A DNA stretch of 64,000 bases, taken from contig CM056744.1 of the NCBI GenBank assembly GCA_029851415.1, positions 56,011,797 to 56,075,796 on the forward strand, read 5' to 3'. Source of the stretch: Eretmocerus hayati. Taxonomy: Eukaryota; Arthropoda; Insecta; Hymenoptera; Aphelinidae. Shown one piece after another: positions 36,958 to 46,348 of the stretch (position 1 is its first letter; each line of letters starts with the position of its first letter). Below the pieces are notes generated by a model. The model saw only the letters and a program-made list of their open reading frames with translations. It had not been told where the DNA came from and did no database searches. Both the position numbers and the translations under genes were made by a program.

Positions 36958-37329
36958 TTTTGACTTCAAATCGTCGAGGCGCGTCTTTCTGAACGTTCGC
37001 GCGATAACTTGAGCTTTGCTGAGTGCAACTTTGTATTAGCGCGGTACATCCCACGCCTTGGTGTCGCCAGCAACTCGACTCTCGTCCATGTGCTGCTATA
37101 CGGTTGGCAATGCAACCGAAGCCCGATGATAGTAAGTGATGCTGTAGTTTGTAATACGATGTACTTCGAGGGTATACATGTTACTGATGTATTTTCCTTG
37201 AATCGCTTCTTGACTGCAATCAGCAGTATTTTTTTTGCTTAGATGCATTCCGTGAGGTGCGAGTTCTTCTTTCTTATCGGCGACATATGCGTATTTGCTC
37301 CATGTCAGCGAATCCGATCGACGATTCGC
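36958..37329 (+). CDS. Two possible coding exons of an unidentified gene
   Basis: An open exon-like stretch ends at 37131 before a GTAAGT donor. The next, 37243-37329, starts ATG right after a CTTAG acceptor with a T-rich tract and ends before another GTAAGT. Both are phase 0 and joinable. Composition is GC-richer than flanks, as in the other cargo genes. I could not find the first coding exon or the last. If the ATG at 37243 is the start, the upstream stretch is 5'UTR, as in the JmjC and RING genes. No family recognised. Confidence 0.3.
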
Positions 37330-37717
37330 GTAAGTTATATTAGTGAGCCTCTTCCACGTGTTCGTGAATCTAATTATTAAATCTATTTACCAAAGCTTGA
37401 AAGGTTCGTATGTATATATACATGTCTTTCCTTTGAAATTGATAACCCTCTGCGTGAGAGCTGCTTCTATACCTGCTTGTTCATATCGAGGGTTTTATTT
37501 TTTATTCTTATTGAGGAAGATCAAACGGGCACAGGGGCCCTTCATACATCGATGTTATGAAGGATTCATACACAGTATCCAAATCATTTGTAAGTGCCGA
37601 TAATATCAAGAAACTTCAAAACCAATGAATCCGAACAGAATAGTGATATACCATAATTTGAAAATGGGTTAGAGAAGGGAGAAAAAAAAACATATTACGA
37701 GACGAAACGCAGCTAGA

Positions 37718-38380
37718 CTATGATGTATGGTGAAAAATAGGATTCTTCACCAACCCCTTGAAATTAGGGTTTTCCGAATTTTGAACAACTTCATTTGGAA
37801 GCTCATTCCACAATTTGATACAACGACGTAGGGTCAATTCTCTCGAGCTCTGGGAGCTGTGTGGTGGCAGCCTGAAAGATTGGGTGAACCTGGTAGCGTA
37901 AGAGTGATCAAAATCGATGAGTTCTGACTGCAAGTATGAGTTGAAATTTCGAAGATGCAAAGCACCCTTCAATGTCAGGATGTGCAGGGGCGAAAGTTAT
38001 TTTAAAGTGAATCAAAGGAGTGTATACATATCTGATACTTCCCGCACTAACAAAGTCACTCTCAAAATCAACACCTAGATCTTTTATAGTCTTAACTCTG
38101 AACCAGATGGATCACCAATTGGATAATCGAATTTCATCACGACTCTTGATGAAAGGTACTATATGACATTTCCATGCATTGAACTGAAGCTTGTGCCTTT
38201 AGTGTACCCCGTACAGAGTTTACTTTTGTAGGATGTTTTCACGTTATCCGTAAAAATCAAAACTTGGCAGTGTTCGAAAATCGATGGCAGATCGTTCATA
38301 AAAATAGTGAGCAATATCGATCTTTGTTCATGAGTAATTTCGCATTTAGATGATCTCGATCTTGGTCGAGAATATCTCAT
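37718..38380 (-). pseudogene. Decayed LINE reverse transcriptase fragment inside the cargo
   Basis: Two minus-strand pieces. The first (38380-38159) has FMNDLPSIFEHCQVLIFTDN, a mutated palm with the ADD box changed to TDN. The second (37972-37718) has the C-terminal HSYATRFTQSFRLPP and CIKLWNELPNEV segments typical of Jockey/CR1-type LINEs. The middle is missing and stops intervene. It is a dead insertion whose decay predates the recent arrival of the LTR element at this locus. Confidence 0.75.
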
Positions 38381-38592
38381 AGAAATTTTGTGGATGATTT
38401 AATCGGTCCAGAAATAATGGCAGTAATTTTTAGTTTGGGGTCTTAGGTTTAGGATTCCAATTCCACCCACGCTTTCGCTGAAAATTATTGCTTTTATTCG
38501 TCTCTCTTGTGTTAAACTTTCCATGGGTAATAACATTGAGAATTCTTATATGATAGTTTACATATTTTCGTAGTCATCAGCTCCTGTGTTAT

Positions 38593-39186
38593 TCAATCCC
38601 ATCGTTCGTCAAGCTGCGGTCCGAGATATCCGACGTTGATAGGAACCCAATTCGGGTGAGGTTGCGGGTTCTGGTGATGGACTTCTATTTCTTGGGCCGG
38701 TGGATCAACTTCCGGCGTTTTGAAAATGGTAGCACCCGCGATACGTATTGTTATTGTGTCTGGCAAGATTTCGATGTGTATGCATATCCCGTTCATAACC
38801 CGTTGGAGTTGCATGATTTCGGTGCGTTTTGGTATTTTTTGGACATGTTGTAGACTAAAGCATGGTCGCGCGCACTGCGGCCAGGCTTCTTCTTCATACT
38901 GTATTTCCTCTCCAAAAAGACTCCGCAGGTCCCAAACATTCCTAAGCCTAGACACGTGCCGGCCGTCGACAACTCGTCCATTCCACGCCCTGGCTTGAGT
39001 TCTCTCTAGCTGTGGTCGCGAGTTTTCGATTCCATAAAGCAGCCTTTGGAGGTTCCATACATCATGCCCGTAGATCGAATGATTTCCTTCGTTGAAGCTT
39101 GCGTTACTTACGCGATTCTCAATGCGTATTCTTCTCCATTCGTTACATTCCGCATCGGTGTATCTTGGTTTGGCTAAGTATGACAT
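38593..39186 (-). CDS. Orphan 197-residue protein (cargo, sense strand)
   Basis: A single uninterrupted frame from an ATG at 39186. I recognise no family. Inside there is a repeated phrase: DVWNLQRLLYGIE near residue 41 and NVWDLRSLFGEEI near residue 83, suggesting an internal duplication. The C-terminal half is Pro-rich (QNPQPHPNWVP). No signal peptide or membrane segment is visible. It is transcribed away from the zinc-ribbon gene on the plus strand, the start codons and first acceptor being only about 70-400 bases apart, so the two may share a promoter. It reads in the same sense as gag-pol-env. Confidence 0.6.
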   Translation of the reverse strand: MSYLAKPRYTDAECNEWRRIRIENRVSNASFNEGNHSIYGHDVWNLQRLLYGIENSRPQLERTQARAWNGRVVDGRHVSRLRNVWDLRSLFGEEIQYEEEAWPQCARPCFSLQHVQKIPKRTEIMQLQRVMNGICIHIEILPDTITIRIAGATIFKTPEVDPPAQEIEVHHQNPQPHPNWVPINVGYLGPQLDERWD

Positions 39187-39376
39187 GCTGCTTTAATTCG
39201 TTCTCAATTTTCCTTAACAATCCGTTTCACTTGTTTTTTCTTTCCTTGATTCCAGGTACTTTCGAAAATTTCTGCCACTTCGAAGCCTCACGCCTGAATG
39301 CTTGGCGATTGCGTTCTGATCTCGTTCTGGCAAAATATGCCACTAGACTGTTCTCAAGTACCCTGGTGTCTTATAA
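39187..39376. promoter_or_regulatory. Probable bidirectional promoter / 5' exon region
   Basis: The interval separates the divergent 197-residue gene and the zinc-ribbon gene. A GATTCCAG acceptor near 39256 probably opens a 5' exon of the plus-strand gene. I see no TATA box. Confidence 0.35.
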
Positions 39377-39598
39377 ATGGTTGAGCACCCTTCTATATTC
39401 ATTCTTTCCCCGCCTTCTCATGATCGTAGGGGCGTCTCAGATGAAGATTTTCTGCGTGTCTCGCGGAATATGCTGAGTGTGTATGGTCTGTTGGTCTGGT
39501 TAACGAATCAGGCGCCGTTCTTCGTCGCGGCGACTCGGCGCTTCTCCTATTCTTCGTCTCTAGCAGTCCTCGTCGAGGAGCGTATCGGAGTTCCATAA
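39377..39598 (+). CDS. Small upstream frame overlapping the zinc-ribbon gene
   Basis: A 73-residue ATG frame (39377) that ends in TAATG, so its stop overlaps the start codon of the next gene. The overlap could allow reinitiation, or the frame may be an exon whose splice I did not find, or an upstream ORF. It has no known motif. Confidence 0.3.
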   Translation: MVEHPSIFILSPPSHDRRGVSDEDFLRVSRNMLSVYGLLVWLTNQAPFFVAATRRFSYSSSLAVLVEERIGVP

Positions 39599-40150
39599 TG
39601 GTCCCTGAAGACCTGTACCGTGTGGTTAGGATGCAAGAATGTCGCGTTCTCTTGAAGCGTTGTCGTTCTCTTAAATCTCAACCGAGGCACGACCGTCTGC
39701 AAGATCGGAAGGCGCAATTAACTCGCGTGATTATCAAATCGGCGTCAAGTCCCAGTGATCCGGTTCTCCAAGATGCAACAGGGCCTGTCCAAACTTTTTT
39801 GAAAAATAAGTCAGATACCTTGATGGCGGTGCAGACGATGCTGCATCGTCACTGTTTGCCGTCCGTTGCTGCCTTACTTGACTTGGACATCGCCCGTATC
39901 GCCCGACTTTCCAAGAAATGTCGACTTCCTACCAAAAAATCGCTTCGAAAAAGGTGTCCGCAATGCAACGCAGCGGTGACCTCGTCTTCGATTTCAAAGT
40001 TGGATTTTTTATGTGATCGATGTTTGTGAGTTCCATCTGGGTTTGAGCGTGCTTCTTCTCGATCTTTGGTATTCATTTTAATTTATTCTTTCTTTTCCTT
40101 TTATTCATTCTAGGGCCCTGCATCTCAGCGATGCATATTGGAGTGAATGA
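39598..40150 (+). CDS. Zinc-ribbon protein A, two exons (cargo)
   Basis: Exons 39598-40025 and 40114-40150 join across an 88-bp GT-AG intron to give 154 residues. The N-terminal two thirds are basic and probably helical. The C-terminus carries a four-Cys zinc ribbon, CPQC...CDRC, around residues 122-141, then a 12-residue tail encoded by the last exon. The unspliced reading would stop one residue after CDRC, inside the donor. The neighbour at 40.7 kb ends the same way with a last exon of the same length (37 bases) and the same phase, so they are ancient paralogues. A role in nucleic-acid or protein binding is likely, but the family is unknown to me. Confidence 0.65.
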
Positions 40151-40682
40151 GAGCAAAAAATACCCTCTGTGCTTGTTCCTGACATTCTCTGACTAATTTC
40201 CGTCGTTTTTGTTTTTGTCTTTTTTTTTTTTGTAAGATCTCAATAGGTTTTTGACGAACGAAAACTTTTCCGAACTTCCTCACTCGATCACTTCTGCCTA
40301 AGACAATTTCTGAATCTAAGCCTCATCATTGGCTAACAACGTAATTTCGATCACATGCATCACCATGGCTTGGCGTTCGTCCGAGGTTTCTTTCAATTCC
40401 CTTATCGTCATCGGCAAGGTATCATGATGTCCCTTATCTGTACGCACGGCGTGCCGTTTCCCTCTCCACTCCGTCATTCTCCTCTTTTTTTCATCCTCCT
40501 CCTATCTAAATGAGAGAGGTCAGCTGGTGCGTGCTCCTTGTACCTCCACTTCAAGAGCTCGTTCTTCAGCCAATCAGATGGATTTTGATTTGTGGTCATG
40601 ATCCCATGCTAACTGCAGCTTCTCGACCTTCTTGCAATTGCCTCTGTTTTAATTGTTCCGCGCAACTCGACTTCACTTCACC

Positions 40683-42104
40683 ATGGACCATAATCACGAA
40701 GAACTTGAAAGTGTTGGCTATCAACACGGTATTGAAGATTTTATGCTAAATCCAGCTGCTGTACGAATGGAATTTCGTGATGGCATTTTGACCATTCAGA
40801 TCAATTTTGCCGTAGCCGGAATCGGTCTGCCAGTTGAATCTGTTGGACTGCAGCATGGCCGGGCATCATCATCTTCTTCTACTGCTCCTGTTCCTGGAAT
40901 CGGTGCACCCTCAAGTGATGATCCCCCGACTGCGAGGCCTTCTAAAAGTGATCCTACCTCAGAAGATACCAGTGAAGTGCATTCTCCACAGCTCCGGGGT
41001 GACTATCTTTCACCCCCTGAGCCTGCTAGTGACCTAGAGGTTGATGACGAAACGGGTGAACTCGTGGTGGACAATCCTTTCTTCGTTGATGGCGCGTCTT
41101 CAACTGGTGAAGAACCCTTAGACGGATCCCTCGCGACTGAACGGGCTCTGGTACCTGAGGATATCCCCGAATCTGCGCGCACCCTGAATCGTTCAAAACG
41201 GAGGCAGCGAAGTGCTATGCCATCCCCAAGGATTGATCGGCCCTCGACTTCCCGTCGTCGCGGCATTCGTCGCCCATCGCGGATCGCAAACGATCCTTTG
41301 CTGCAGGAGATTCAATCTCGCATCGAGGATGAGCTCAGTTCCGCCCTTCCTGGGTCCCAAGATGCCGAAGCGCGGCTCGCCCGACTGCACCAGCTAGCCG
41401 AGTACCGACGATATGACCTGCAGCATGGAGGGAGGCGAAGACCCGATGGTGCCCGTAATCGCTGTTACTTATGCTGGGCTGTGGTCGGTTCAGTGACCCC
41501 TTCGACCTCGGGCTTAATTTGCAGGACTTGCGAGTAAGTACAGAAGAAAAAAAATTGTAATTTTTTGTGGTCCTGTTTTTTCAAGAATGAGAATCCATTG
41601 TGATCTAGTCCACTCCTTCTGCGTTTTCTCATCGTATTTCTACCACCTAATATGCTGTGAATGCTGTGACGGGTTTTTGTGTATTCGAGTGCGAGACGAT
41701 AATCGGGTGATTGTATTTCTTGTGTCATAGTATAAAGGGAGGGAAGAAAAATTGCTTCGGCTACTTGGGTCAGAATATGATGGCTTTGTGATTTTTAGAT
41801 CCAACATTGTTTTGACGAATTTTGGTGCCTTGTTCAGCTCAGATATCCTAAGAGTGGTTCATTTTCGGTTCTAAATATCAATCCTCATGTGATCATTTCA
41901 TTCGGAAGCATTCTGAATCGCCAAGTGGGTTTTGCTTTTGAGATAACCTTGAGTCTAGAAATTTCCTGCGGTCGCTAGTTCACCATTTTGCCGCGTATGT
42001 TATGGGCGTCTCCTAATACTTGATTCTATTCGATTTTTCCCAACGTATCTCAATTTTCTGATTTCAGGGCAACCTCTCGTGATGCTGGTCACGGAAAGAA
42101 GTGA
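40683..42104 (+). CDS. Zinc-ribbon protein B, acidic, two exons (cargo)
   Basis: Exons 40683-41533 and 42068-42104 join across a 534-bp GT-AG intron to give 295 residues; the ATG has a strong ACCATGG context. Residues 1-60 are unlike anything I know. Residues 80-160 form an acidic, Ser/Pro-rich region resembling a transcription-activation segment. A basic stretch with NRSKRRQR and SRRRGIRRPSR around 170-200 could be a nuclear signal. The C-terminal zinc ribbon, CYLC...CRTC, lies near residues 264-283, followed by a 12-residue tail. Gene order and exon shape link it to zinc-ribbon protein A just upstream. A nuclear regulatory role is inference. Confidence 0.68.
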
Positions 42105-43762
42105 TGAGAGACGGCCAATGCTTCGATTCTGACCATGAGTCGTGCTGTGCCGCCTTAACAAGTGGTTATGGAAAAGAAAAAACTTTTTTTTTTTTTTTTT
42201 TTTTTACTCAGTTTTACCAATATATTTGGCTATCATGACTAACCTCATTGTATTGTGCTGTACGAAGGCTCACCTATCTATGTATATTTGTGAAACACTG
42301 GTAGCCATTACGAGAAAATTTGCGGTGATTGATATTGTTATAATGTAATATATTCATGTTCGATTAACTTGAGTTGATTCGTTCTCTCCCCTCTCCCTCC
42401 TTGACCATACCATTTATAAAAATTACTTAATCTCGATTATATACAAAATTTCCTGTTAGCTTCAATTCTGTATGGTGGCATATTCCATATTCAAGTTTAC
42501 TCGATTTTGCTACTTTACTTTTGTTAGATAATGATAAATGAATATTGTGTGTTTTGCGAAATATTCTTGGAGATTTTTTTTTTTTGATCTCTAGGTTCCA
42601 TTGTTGACTCAAGTTCTTGCTTTAGTAATTCAATTTCTACCTTCAATCGTCGTATAGCATATACAAAATTTGCACCGTTGCAATCATCTCTGCATTCCTC
42701 TCACTCGAGATGTAACTAATCGCTGCTCCCTGTTATGGTTAATACACGCGTAAGCAAGCCTTATCGCTTGTAAGAACATCAAGTCTGAGTAGGCAGATTT
42801 GGATGTGGTGTACATCTCGCCAAGAAAACCGAAGTTGATCTGTGATGATTTACTTGTAACTTCACTCTGTTTGAAATATTGTTCGTCATAATATTGTAAA
42901 CAAAAATATTTCATTCATCTCTTTTCCTTTATTCTCGGATCAAAAATCTTGTATTTCCTTTTACTTTATGTGGAAGCCATTATTCTCGAATATTTGTTTT
43001 GGTTCAATTGTGATTCGAATTTTTTTTCTTTTTTTTTTTAGTTTGCAAATATTGGTTACATACTGGTGCACTATAAGTGCGCGATTAGTATTCTTACTCT
43101 ATTTCTATTGATTAAGGGACTTGGGTATATAATCATCAACAATCCTATGAATTTTATATTTTTTCTCGTTTATTCTTATTCTAAAACTCATTTTTTTTTT
43201 GTCGAAGTGTTTCGAACCTCATAGTCATCATGAATCCATAACTTATTAATCGTGCGCATTTACTTCTATTCCACTTGCATTCTACAATCTACCTTACATA
43301 TTACATGATTTGCCATTTTCATTGTTCTCAAGTTTTCCAGGGTTCACTCGTAAATTTTGAATATCATAATGAAGAGAGAAAATATATATCTCATGTAGTT
43401 CATGTGCTATTGAATTCCCACATTCTTACTCATACATCATCTAATTCACAAATTTTCCTATTCATAATTATTCTTTAATATTCTTATAGAGAAATAAAAT
43501 TGCCATAGTAATTTACAAATTACAAAATTCCACACTCTAACTCATACATCATCTAATTCAAAAAAAAAATCTCTCTATTCTAATATTTTTCGAGGATTTA
43601 CTCATAATATTCATAGTTTCTGAGTATACTATTGAATATAAAAGAAAAAAGAAAGTATATTGTGTAATGCACGTGTTCTTGAAATTCTACATTCTGATTC
43701 ATATACTATCCAATTTACTACTTTTACCATTCTACTTTATTGTTCCAGTATTTACTCATCCT

Positions 43763-43809
<47 letters not shown>

Positions 43810-44106
43810 TGAGAGGAGGAAGAAAATTATATCATGGAATTTATGTGTTATTCTACTCTCTCTGAAGTCTCTCTCTAAATCCTCTCTAAAGTCGTACCAT
43901 GTTCTTATTCTTACTACATCTCCCGAGTGTCATTTCGACCTTCTTCAGCGTGTACATATTTTAAAAGAAAACCAATATACATCTATTGAAATTAATAACT
44001 AATTACATTTACCAACCTTCATTAGTATTGTACGCGTTGTTTTACTGCTTTTTCTTCGATTGGCGTCTGCTACCTCTCTTTTTTTCGATGTCCTTTTGAT
44101 AGCTTC
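42105..44106. other. AT-rich spacer with long T-tracts
   Basis: No gene supported. T-runs of 22 (42184-42205) and 42 (43765-43806) bases lie on the plus strand. The longer one is about 300 bases beyond the stop of the minus-strand Cys-rich gene, where it would read as poly(A) in that gene's sense. Confidence 0.45.
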
Positions 44107-44712
44107 TCAACGGTAGCGCATGTCGTAGGTCTTGGTGGTTCTTGCTCTCGGATTTAATTCCTTTTGCACCTCGATGGTGAAAATGCGGAACACCCCGTGG
44201 CACGGACATTCGACGCTAGTATTCGTGGTGGTATTCGTTGGGTAATTTTCGAAAAAGATCATTTTATAGCCTTCAGGCGAAGTGTTATAATACTTCCTCA
44301 AATCTCTGTCATTTGCTAACTCCTTTTCTTGTGGTACTTGATTAATCCCCTCACATAGCACTAGTGCGAAGGTTCTCCCTGCGGGGCAGGCTGAGAAGAT
44401 TATTTCCGTTTCTCCCGTATATATTAAACCCAAAAGGTTACATTCGTCGTATTCCATTTTTTCTTCTTGAAGCACTTCGGTTGAATAAAGATGTTCGTAG
44501 CGCCGAAATCCAACGATGCCGCAGCCTCCGCAGTGCACGGGGAACACTCTTGGTATATTTGATTCTAATATGAAATTTCCCCCTCCCGCTGGGCTTGGGC
44601 CCCAACTCTTCACTTTTTTATCTGCATCGTCATAAATAAGCATTGTTATGATGTTCTGACACTTTTTGCATTGCAATTTATCCTTGATAATCATGTTACT
44701 TAATCCACTCAT
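44107..44712 (-). CDS. Cys/His-rich protein 1 (cargo, sense strand)
   Basis: A 201-residue ATG frame, clearly paralogous to the gene just upstream on the same strand. Conserved between them: a CxxC pair (CKKC, residues 15-18), WGP followed by GGG, FPVHCGGC, GFRxY, a CPxG segment, NYP and ECPCHGV. The first four Cys would make one zinc site, with ECPCH perhaps completing a second. Compared with its paralogue it lacks about 100 N-terminal residues. No database family comes to mind. No introns are apparent. The conserved metal-type residues despite low overall identity suggest selection. Confidence 0.65.
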   Translation of the reverse strand: MSGLSNMIIKDKLQCKKCQNIITMLIYDDADKKVKSWGPSPAGGGNFILESNIPRVFPVHCGGCGIVGFRRYEHLYSTEVLQEEKMEYDECNLLGLIYTGETEIIFSACPAGRTFALVLCEGINQVPQEKELANDRDLRKYYNTSPEGYKMIFFENYPTNTTTNTSVECPCHGVFRIFTIEVQKELNPRARTTKTYDMRYR

Positions 44713-44929
44713 GATTATTTCGATTCAACCGCAAGAAATAAGATTTTCTTTTGCTCGCTATGGTGCGTCTTTTGTCGTTGAGAGAAGTAGCGATACTGCC
44801 CCCAGGCTGTTGCGTCTTCTGCAGGCTCGTTCCTTATCTAGCATGGTGTTTAGTATCCAACGGTGGCCGGGCATTGCGTCTTCACACTCTGCCCATTTTA
44901 TGCTGATTTGCATCTTTCGTTTCTTGCAT

Positions 44930-45826
44930 CTATTGTGGTTCAAATCTTATTGAAAATCTGTCATCACATGATTCATTTATGCGAGACATAATTACTGTGT
45001 AAGTTTTCACCACACCGTGACAGGGACATTCGATGCATTTGTTTACTTTGACTTGATTGGGGTAATTCTTGCAGAACAAGTAATCGATCACCATGTTGGC
45101 GCCATAATCGAATCTGCTGATACGGGTTGGGCATGGTACCTGCGCTTCATCTTCCGTTATAATGAGTGTATACTGGAGGTTCCCAGGGCACGTGACGTAC
45201 GAAACGATCGTACTCCCCGTGAAAAGTACGTAGACGAGTCTTCGTCGTTCGTATATACCGGTTCCGCACCGAGGCGCCGTATAGCTGCGAAAACCTAGGA
45301 GGCTGCATCTTCCGCAGTGTACTGGGAAGGTGAACAGTCCTGTGTGGTCGATGATGAAACATCCTCCTCCTGAGCGTCGAGGTCCCCACGTCTTTTTGGT
45401 GATGTCTGGTCTCACGTATACTTGCATTTTTATAGTTGACATGCACCTTCTGCATCTGAGGTATTCTATGGCCTCATCAGTTATCAAAGTGACATCTACA
45501 CCTGGCCGCGGATATTGTGTGTCCACGAAAGGCAAGTATGGTATGATTCTAGTCTTTCGTTCGATCTCTGTAGCCCTTTCTTCGTGGTATTTTTTCCACA
45601 CTTTTGTGCGATGATGCTGGTCCAGAATAGGTTCCAGGGTGCGTCCGATAATACTAATTCTTCTCTTGAATCGAGCATTGTCTCTGGCCAATTCTTCCCA
45701 TGGCCCACGGCGGGCGCTCCGATGTGCGTGATTCCAATGTATTATCGTGTGAATTTTTGGTACCAAATTAAAACGCACTTTCCTCGTCTCGAAGGTGTCT
45801 GAAGAATTGCTCACACTGCCCATCAT
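44930..45826 (-). CDS. Cys/His-rich protein 2 (cargo, sense strand)
   Basis: A 298-residue frame beginning MMGSVSN. The first 110 residues are basic and Trp/His/Arg-rich, absent from the paralogue. From residue 124 it carries the shared domain: CRRC, WGPRRSGGG, FPVHCGRC, GFRSY, CPGN, NYP and ECPCHGVVK. Intergenic distance to the downstream paralogue is 217 bases, so they look like a tandem duplication. The start lies opposite the RING gene 1 leader on the other strand, forming a second divergent pair in this cargo. Function is not known. Confidence 0.65.
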   Translation of the reverse strand: MMGSVSNSSDTFETRKVRFNLVPKIHTIIHWNHAHRSARRGPWEELARDNARFKRRISIIGRTLEPILDQHHRTKVWKKYHEERATEIERKTRIIPYLPFVDTQYPRPGVDVTLITDEAIEYLRCRRCMSTIKMQVYVRPDITKKTWGPRRSGGGCFIIDHTGLFTFPVHCGRCSLLGFRSYTAPRCGTGIYERRRLVYVLFTGSTIVSYVTCPGNLQYTLIITEDEAQVPCPTRISRFDYGANMVIDYLFCKNYPNQVKVNKCIECPCHGVVKTYTVIMSRINESCDDRFSIRFEPQ

Positions 45827-46348
45827 TGTCTTTTCTCTTTATTGTACAGTGCAAAGTAAAAGGGTCCACGCTTAGTTCCCGAAAGATGGAACACATTTTA
45901 TATATTGTGGAGGACATATTCTTCCCATCATTAAGTCGGCGACCAGAAGAGGGTAATTATGCTTGGGTGGGGGTAGGGCGTAGCCTAATTACTCCTTTCG
46001 CTCTTATATGCAGGGGTAATGAAAACGTCACGAGTGGGGGACACGAACAGTGTGCGCAAGAAGGTATAACTCCCCGCGTTGCCTCGCCACTCAATCTCGG
46101 AGTGGTCTCACCGGTAATCTATTCTTCTTTGGCCATATAGGTCCTTTTTCTCGTTGAACAGAGTGACCCCGCATTTTACTTCGCTTTTCAACAAACGCGT
46201 TCAAGACAAGTTCGTCGCTGCACCTGAGGATTAGGGTTAAGAGGGATTTGTGTGAGCTGCGGTGAGTATCAGTTTTTCTCTGCTTTCGAAAATGATCAAA
46301 GCTGCGAAATTTTTTCTCCATTTTTACTCGTGGTGATCGTTATTGCAG
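45827..46348. promoter_or_regulatory. Divergent promoter region and RING gene 1 leader
   Basis: Separates Cys/His-rich protein 2 (minus) from RING gene 1 (plus). On the plus strand a leader exon ends at 46261 before GTGAGTATC, and an 87-bp intron ends right at the ATG (TTGCAG then ATGG). Confidence 0.45.
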
